From the NCBI GenBank assembly GCA_964058845.1, contig CAXKVR010000448.1, positions 1 through 64,000 on the forward strand: a stretch of 64,000 nucleotides of DNA. The letters are read 5' to 3'. The translations under genes and the position numbers were made by a program. Origin of the DNA: Carex sylvatica. Taxonomy: Eukaryota > Streptophyta > Magnoliopsida > Poales > Cyperaceae. The notes beneath the pieces are model-generated. The model searched no databases. It worked only from the letters and a program-made list of their open reading frames with translations, and was not told where the DNA came from. Position 1 is the stretch's first letter. Each line of letters begins with the position of its first letter. Shown in pieces: positions 58,204-64,000 of the stretch.

Positions 58204-59678
58204 CCCAGCAGCCGGCTGCGTTAATTTTTCGTTTCAGCAAGGAAATCTGCAACTTCAACGTGTCAAAAGAGCTGAAGGAACACGAGGTCCGTGATTGACC
58301 GTTCGAAATTGGAATCCAGTGTCTTTTCAATTTTCATCACCAACCAACTGCATATTCCTACGGTACCTCAGGATAAAATAAACAAGTTACATTGATGATT
58401 GATCAATGATCGGTCCGGATCTTATGTGAATTCCTTCATCGCCTCTCCGATTCACCTGAAATTGAGGTGTTTATAAACCGCATTAGATAATAGCTGTGTT
58501 ATAGGATGCATGATCATCTTAATTTGTCTGCTCTAATAAACAAAAGTAATGTTGATCAGATCTAATAAAATTAAATTGAATTGATTAAAGAATTGGTTGT
58601 AGACTAGAAGGTTATAGAAGCATGCAAATACCTGTTCATTATAAGATCAGTCAGCTTATACATTGGCTGCTATTTTATTGGATTTTGCATTTTGAATTCA
58701 GAATTCAATGATTTTCATCTCACAAACCCTACCACTGTAATCGATCATAGTTTATGAAAAGGAGGGCTAGACCCTTTCTCAGTTTCAAAAAAAAATTCAA
58801 CGATTTCTAAAAACGAAAGTCAGTCAAAATATAGGAAGCAATTTCCACAGTAGTTAGATGTCAAACCTACACTGAATTCTAACATCAATTTTGACGAACA
58901 TATTTAAATTAATTATTGATATGATTAATTCTTGTCGAAATTTTTATTTATATTATATTTCAAAAAAAAAAAAACTATAATTTGTGAAAAATTTCAAAAC
59001 CATCCGGACTGTCAAATCAACGTGTAGCTTCATTGGAGGAATACAAATTGACTCGGCGGCCCTCTAAAAACTAAAAAATATGCAATGATAGTAAATATAT
59101 TTAGGTTTTTGAGAAGCCTCCAAGTCAATTTGCGGCTCCTCAAAAATAAGACTGCAAATTGGCTTGGCGGCCCGGGTATTTTTGGAAATCCGCATATTTT
59201 AGAGTGTTTTGATTTTTTTTTTTTTTAATATAGTATAAGTAGAAATTTCGACAATTCTTGTAACACGTCAGGTGAGTCAATATCCTTTTTAGTAACTTAA
59301 ATTTTAAGTTTAGATCATGACTGTTCAATCAGAATCTGAACCAATTTAGTTTGAGATGGAATGCAAAGGGCTTATCCGTATCAAAGTAAATCCGACGGTC
59401 TGGCTCTAAACTCAAAATTTGTTGTACCTTAGCCCTTAGGAGATATGAATTCCTCCAAGCTGATGTATTGGGAAGAATATTCTCAAAATAACTTGTCAAA
59501 GAAATCGATGAGGAACTACCAAATTTTGCGGTATCCATATCCTCTAAGATAATAAAAATTTTCTTTTGTTAGATTCAGATTGTCCGATTAAAATCCAAAT
59601 TAATCTAATTAGTGGTGGAATTAATGAACGGCACCTTTATTCGGGTATAGTTGTGAGATGAATATATATATATATATA

Positions 59679-60081
59679 GGAATATGCTAGCATGCTATGC
59701 ATAGTATAGAGGGTCTCCGTGCAACGGCTCAATATTTGACTTTTTAAAATCCTAACGGTCGATCCGAACCGTTCATCTTGTTCTACATATTAATATGTGT
59801 TTGGAGACTAAATTTTACATTTTTTGAATTATTTTTACTATTTGTTTAGATTTATTAAAAATCGTTGTTTTCAGCAAATATGAACAAAAAAAAACAGCGA
59901 TTTTCAATAAATCTAAAAAAATAGTAAAACAATTCCAAAAAAAAAAAAAATTGGTCTCCAAACACATATTAATATAGATAACAAGATGAACGGTTCGGAT
60001 CGACCGTTAGGATTTTGAAAAATAAATATTGAGCCGTTGCACGGAGGCCCTCTATGTTATGCATAGTAAGCTAGGAAGTTC
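59679..60081. mobile_element. Palindromic MITE, type D, copy 1
   Basis: Left tip GGAATATGCTAGCATGCTAT, right tip related on the complement; core arms AACGGTCGATCCGAACCGTT and complement. TA repeats on both sides. About 403 bp. Confidence 0.85.
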
Positions 60082-60145
60082 ATATATATATATAGTAAAA
60101 CTAGGGTGTTCTTAAGCTTATCAAGGTGTTTGGTGAGCTCAACTC

Positions 60146-60149
<4 letters not shown>

Positions 60150-60211
<62 letters not shown>
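60150..60211. repeat. (TA)n(GA)n microsatellite
   Basis: TA repeats followed by about 15 GA units directly at the left tip of the type E MITE. Confidence 0.95.
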
Positions 60212-60215
<4 letters not shown>

Positions 60216-60698
60216 CTAATGTGCATTCGGAAGCATATGGCCCGAAGTGCTTACGGTCCAAATTTAAAATTTTAAAACTCAAAAAGTCGATCCGAACTGT
60301 TCATCTTGTTCTCCATATTAATATATGCTTGGAGACCAAATTTGATATTTTTCTGAATTTATTTACTATTTATTAAGTATTTTACAAAATTATTGATCCA
60401 ACGGTGGCTGCTGATTTTACTAAGCCACCGTTGGATCAACAATTTTATGAAATACTTAATAAATAGTAAAAAATTTAGAAAAATATAAAATTTGGTCTCC
60501 AAGCAGATAGATCCAACAATTTTATGAAACACTTAATAAATAGTAAAAAAAATCAGAAAAATGTAAAATTTGGTCTCCAAGCAGATATTAATATGGAGAA
60601 CAAGATGAACAGTTCGGATCGACTTTTTGAGTTTTGAAATTTTAAATTTGGACCGTAAGCACTTCGGTTCATATGCTTCCGAAAGCATATTAGCCACT
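60212..60698. mobile_element. Palindromic MITE, type E
   Basis: Ends GAGGCTAATGTGCATTCGG and complement GTGGCTAATATGCTTTCGG. It contains the clan core and an internal duplication of about 75 bp (around 60434-60590) holding CCAACAATTTTATGAAA. Followed by (TA)n. Confidence 0.85.
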
Positions 60699-60710
60699 AT
60701 ATATATATAT

Positions 60711-60913
60711 ACTGCTTTGTTAAGCCACTGTTGGATCAATAATTTTCAAAGTGACTTAATAAATAGTAAAAAAATCAGAAAAATATAAAATATGGTCTCC
60801 AAGCACATATTAATATGGAGAACAAGATGAACGGTTCAAATCGACTTTTTGAATTTTGAAATTTTAAATTTGGACCGTATGTATTTCGGCTCATATGCAT
60901 ACAAATGCATATT

Positions 60914-60917
<4 letters not shown>
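60711..60917. mobile_element. Half type E MITE
   Basis: Only the right half, from AAGCCACTGTTGGATCA to the tip ATTAGTCTC; adjoins (CT)n(TA)n. Confidence 0.8.

Positions 60918-61004
<87 letters not shown>
60914..61004. repeat. (CT)n(TA)n microsatellite
   Basis: About 15 CT units then about 30 TA units between two MITEs. Reading frames through it are artefacts. Confidence 0.97.
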
Positions 61005-61009
<5 letters not shown>

Positions 61010-61410
61010 TGCTAGCATCCTATGCGTAGAATAGAGTGCCTCTGTGTAACGGCTCAATATTCGACTTTTCAAAATCCTAACGGTCGATCCGAACCGTTCA
61101 TCTTGTTCTACATATTAACATGTGTTTGGAGACTAAATTTTATATTTTTTGAAATTTTTTTACTATCTTTTTAGATTTATTGAAAATCGTTGTTTTTTCA
61201 TGGTCCAGATTTGCTGAAAAACAGTGATTTTCAATAAATCTAAAAAGATAGTAAAATTTTTTCAAAAAATGTAAAATTTAGTCTCCAAATACATATTAAT
61301 ATGTAGAACAAGATGAACGGCTCGGATCGACCGTTAGAATTTTGAAAAGTTGAATATTGAGCCGTTGAACAGAGGCCCTCTATGCTACTCATAGCATGCT
61401 AGCATATTCC
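61005..61410. mobile_element. Palindromic MITE, type D, copy 2
   Basis: Left tip GAAATTGCTAGCATCCTATG, complement of right tip GGAATATGCTAGCATGCTAT. Same core as copy 1. TA repeats on both sides. About 406 bp. Confidence 0.88.
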
Positions 61411-62337
61411 TATATATATATATATACTAGTATCGTGCCCGTGCGTTGCGACAGAGTTATATTATTATAAGATTGAACATATATACAGATAAATAAATAA
61501 TAAATAGTAGTAGAAGATAGCATACACAATTTTTTTTAGGAGTATTTGCAACAAAAATAATCCATATATACTAAATTCGAAGAAGGAACAAATAATTATT
61601 TTATTTCTTCATTCGGCACTAATAGTGAAAAAAACATATTCTTATTTATTTATACCAAACAAGTATTGGTTATTAAAACTAATTTAATAAAGATGAACAT
61701 AAATTGTTGTCGAAATAAAATGAGTGAAACTATAGTCAATTATTTCATCCTCTTCTGATTATTTTATTGCATTTCGAGGTTTTCAATCAAGAGATTTTGA
61801 AGGTTAAAACCACAATTGGCCAGTATGATTCTGGTAATCTGGTTAGGCTTTAGATTTTATGTTTTCAATATTTTATGTTTTTAATTTTGAAATGTAATAA
61901 GTTTCAAGGAAAATTCAAAAAATGTACTTAATTTACCATATTCAGATGGATGATAAATGTATGTTGGTTTCTGTGACTTGTGCAAAGATCACGAAGGAGC
62001 AGGTTTGTATGAACATTAGAAATTTATGTAAATAAATTTTGATAAATGATACTAATATGCAACTATAGTCATAACTTATATGAATTGAGTTTGAACATAA
62101 CAGTAAATGTACAATTTGGTTGGACATAGACCCCTTTAATATAAATTAATTTACTTACCAAGTGATATGGAAAGAGAGTTGATTCGCTTTTTGGAGGCTT
62201 TAATTTTTTCATATGCGATAGGGATTTATATAAAACAAATAAAGAGAAATAAGAAAACAAAGAAAAGTTTGATTCTATACAAAGAAGGCGAAATGAGAAA
62301 ACAAGAAAACTAATAAAAAATCACTAAAAGACAGTGT

Positions 62338-62505
62338 ATTTAATTTTAATTGTAACATATTGTGTGACCATATGTATGGTGAGTATATTTTTAACTATAT
62401 TTAGACTTCTATAGGTAAAAAATATGTATTTAATCAAAAGAAGACAAATTATTTGATTAGAGAACTGAGATTAAATCTAAAATTTTACCTTTCAATCATA
62501 GTCGT
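62338..62505. repeat. Direct repeat of 36235-36405
   Basis: Shared blocks include TTTAGACTTCTA and ATAGTCGTTG; the copy at 36 kb is in the reductase 3' flank, so this may be a remnant of an old local duplication. 61411-62337 shows nothing else. Confidence 0.7.
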
Positions 62506-62559
62506 TGGCAAATCGGACACCCAACGTGCTTAATAATAGAATTGATATATATATATATA

Positions 62560-62712
62560 TTTTTAAATAAAGTTGGAAGTCAAGCCATCTAACTAGCTAT
62601 TTAATTAGCACCTTTGTTATTATAACAAATAATTTTCTTCATCTGAGTTTCGAACTCATAATCTTTTATATAGAGATCATATGTCTTGACTACTAGATCA
62701 AAGACTAGTTAT
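62560..62712 (-). mobile_element. SINE, same family as 40411-40562
   Basis: On the minus strand: GATCTAGTAGTCAAGACATA (box A region), GAGTTCGAAACTC (box B, 62645-62657), ATTTGTTATAATAA, GATGGCTTGACTTCCAA and an A-rich tail, in the same order as at 40411. Target duplication not resolved because of flanking AT-rich DNA. Confidence 0.75.
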
Positions 62713-63869
62713 TCTCTCTGATAAAATGTATGGGACCACACCAAAAATTTGTATGATATTGACGGTAGAAAATGGTTCTTATTGGGTAAAGGTAATTTTG
62801 TGTCTTCTGCTTTGTTGGATGTATGAGATATATAATTACTGTTTGGAAGCAGATGATGTTCGATAAACATCTGCTTTGTTGGATGTATGAAATATGTAAT
62901 CTTCATCAAAATTTAATTTCATCGAGCCATATGAAGTTTGCAGTGTGTTTGCTGTATACAATTAGAAGACCTCGTTAAATGGAAACTTTTTAGCCCCTTT
63001 TGTGTTCAGCCGCACTAAATTCTTCTAATTTAAGAAATTATATAAGAATATGATTTTTGGGATACATTATTTTATAATGTAAATCTTAAATTGAGTGGGA
63101 TATTTTCTTACAATGTTCGTTTTCTCCTTCTGAGTAAATAAATCTAATATAGGTCATATTTCTTCCAAATCTTTTAAGTTGTGGATTTTTATTTTTTGGG
63201 ACAAAGTTAGGTTTTTACTTTCGTAGGGAAAATGAGTGCGTCCAAAGTTCAACTGATTTAAATTTGAGTATGATGAATTTTGCTTTCGTACGACCTGCTT
63301 TAAGATCTATACATATAGCTAGATCCACACAAATATTGAAGCAGACACACATGCACTGTGACAAACATTCGCAATTGGGTATTCAGAATTAGGGTTTAAA
63401 ATGCCAAAAGTGTACACATAGCATACTGTTCCGCATTTTCTTTCTTTTTCTTTTTTTACTTTATGCTTGCATTTAATTTTGTGTTTTAATGCAGCTCAAA
63501 TGTTTTGAGAAATTAATGCTTTCACTTATTTTGGTGGTTACCAATCTTTTGTAACTGAACTTTTCCAATCAATAGAAATGCGTGCATGAACCCCATTTTA
63601 CTAAAAGAAAAAAAAATGCAAATGTGTTGTCGTCAAAGGATTAAGGATTAAATAGTATTTAGTGCATCATTACAGAATAACTAAAAAATGATTCTATTGT
63701 CATATTGCATCGCTATAATGCTAATAACACCATAACTTTTATGGTCTGAAAATGCTATAGCGTGCTATTTAGAACTCTGGTTGTCGTAGATATGTGAAAC
63801 GGCAAGAACGAAGGTCAATTAGAAAATATTTTGGATAGTTGGATAATATTTGAAAGAGTTTCTCACAAA

Positions 63870-63902
<33 letters not shown>

Positions 63903-64000
63903 TTGATAAAATTGGTAGCCGCTATCTCCCAAAATTGTCAATGGATATATAAGTTTGAATTTATTTCATCATAAATTCAATTCTTAGCAGATTGTAGTAC
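62713..64000. other. Intergenic to the window end
   Basis: A short tandem pair around CATCTGCTTTGTTGGATGTA (62798-62895) and a (GT)n-poly-T run (63871-63904). No gene seen. Confidence 0.5.

Noticed and set aside
61430..61460. CTAGTATCGTGCCCGTGCG motif resembling sequences seen at ends of some plant Helitrons and other repeats
   Set aside because: No TC start, no CTRR end with hairpin and no boundary could be defined.

Overview
The window is plant nuclear DNA, most likely from a eudicot. Its genes have GT..AG introns, a SWEET transporter, a type III polyketide synthase with the conserved chalcone-synthase intron, and typical plant Copia, Gypsy, hAT, Mutator-like and SINE elements. It is AT-rich, gene-poor and heavily rearranged. 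I cannot name the species from sequence alone.

Five intact-looking protein genes are visible. They are a six-exon SWEET sugar transporter (12.09-14.81 kb, +), a FAR1-domain gene carried inside a Mutator-like element (30.94-31.83 kb, -), a four-exon phenylcoumaran benzylic ether reductase / isoflavone-reductase-like gene (36.63-37.86 kb, -), an intronless nepenthesin/CDR1-type aspartic protease (48.63-50.01 kb, -) and a divergent type III polyketide synthase (54.51-56.00 kb, +). A broken SWEET exon lies at 33.63-33.78 kb.

Layout. 0-12 kb: no genes; dispersed repeats, a (TTA)n run of about 410 bp, a hAT element with its target duplication, and an inverted duplication linking 2.5-4.5 kb with 8.5-11.6 kb. 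12-15 kb: the SWEET gene, with a hAT element in intron 2. 15-18.8 kb: non-coding, probably decayed retroelement. 18.8-27 kb: a dead minus-strand Ty1/Copia element containing a solo LTR (GGAAG target duplication) and a hAT element (8-bp duplication), which itself contains a foldback Mutator-like element (9-bp duplication). 27-33.6 kb and 40.3-43.6 kb: two copies of one segment. Copy A carries the FAR1 Mutator-like element and a MITE; copy B carries a SINE, a small MITE and a short Gypsy-like LTR element. Each copy preserves the empty site of the other's insertions. 34.6-36 kb, 51.6-52 kb and 59.6-61.4 kb: groups of about 400-bp palindromic MITEs in (TA)n tracts. 44.7-47.8 kb: a probable 3.1-kb solo LTR. 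56-64 kb: no gene; inverted repeats, MITEs and a SINE.

The most notable protein observation is the polyketide synthase. It keeps the catalytic Cys and Asn, but the catalytic His (CHS His303) is Asn and the gatekeeper Phe215 is Leu, in an otherwise open reading frame with standard splice sites. The most notable DNA observation is the clan of MITEs with differing tips but one shared core, all in TA microsatellites; the duplicated segments supply a natural before/after pair for such an insertion.
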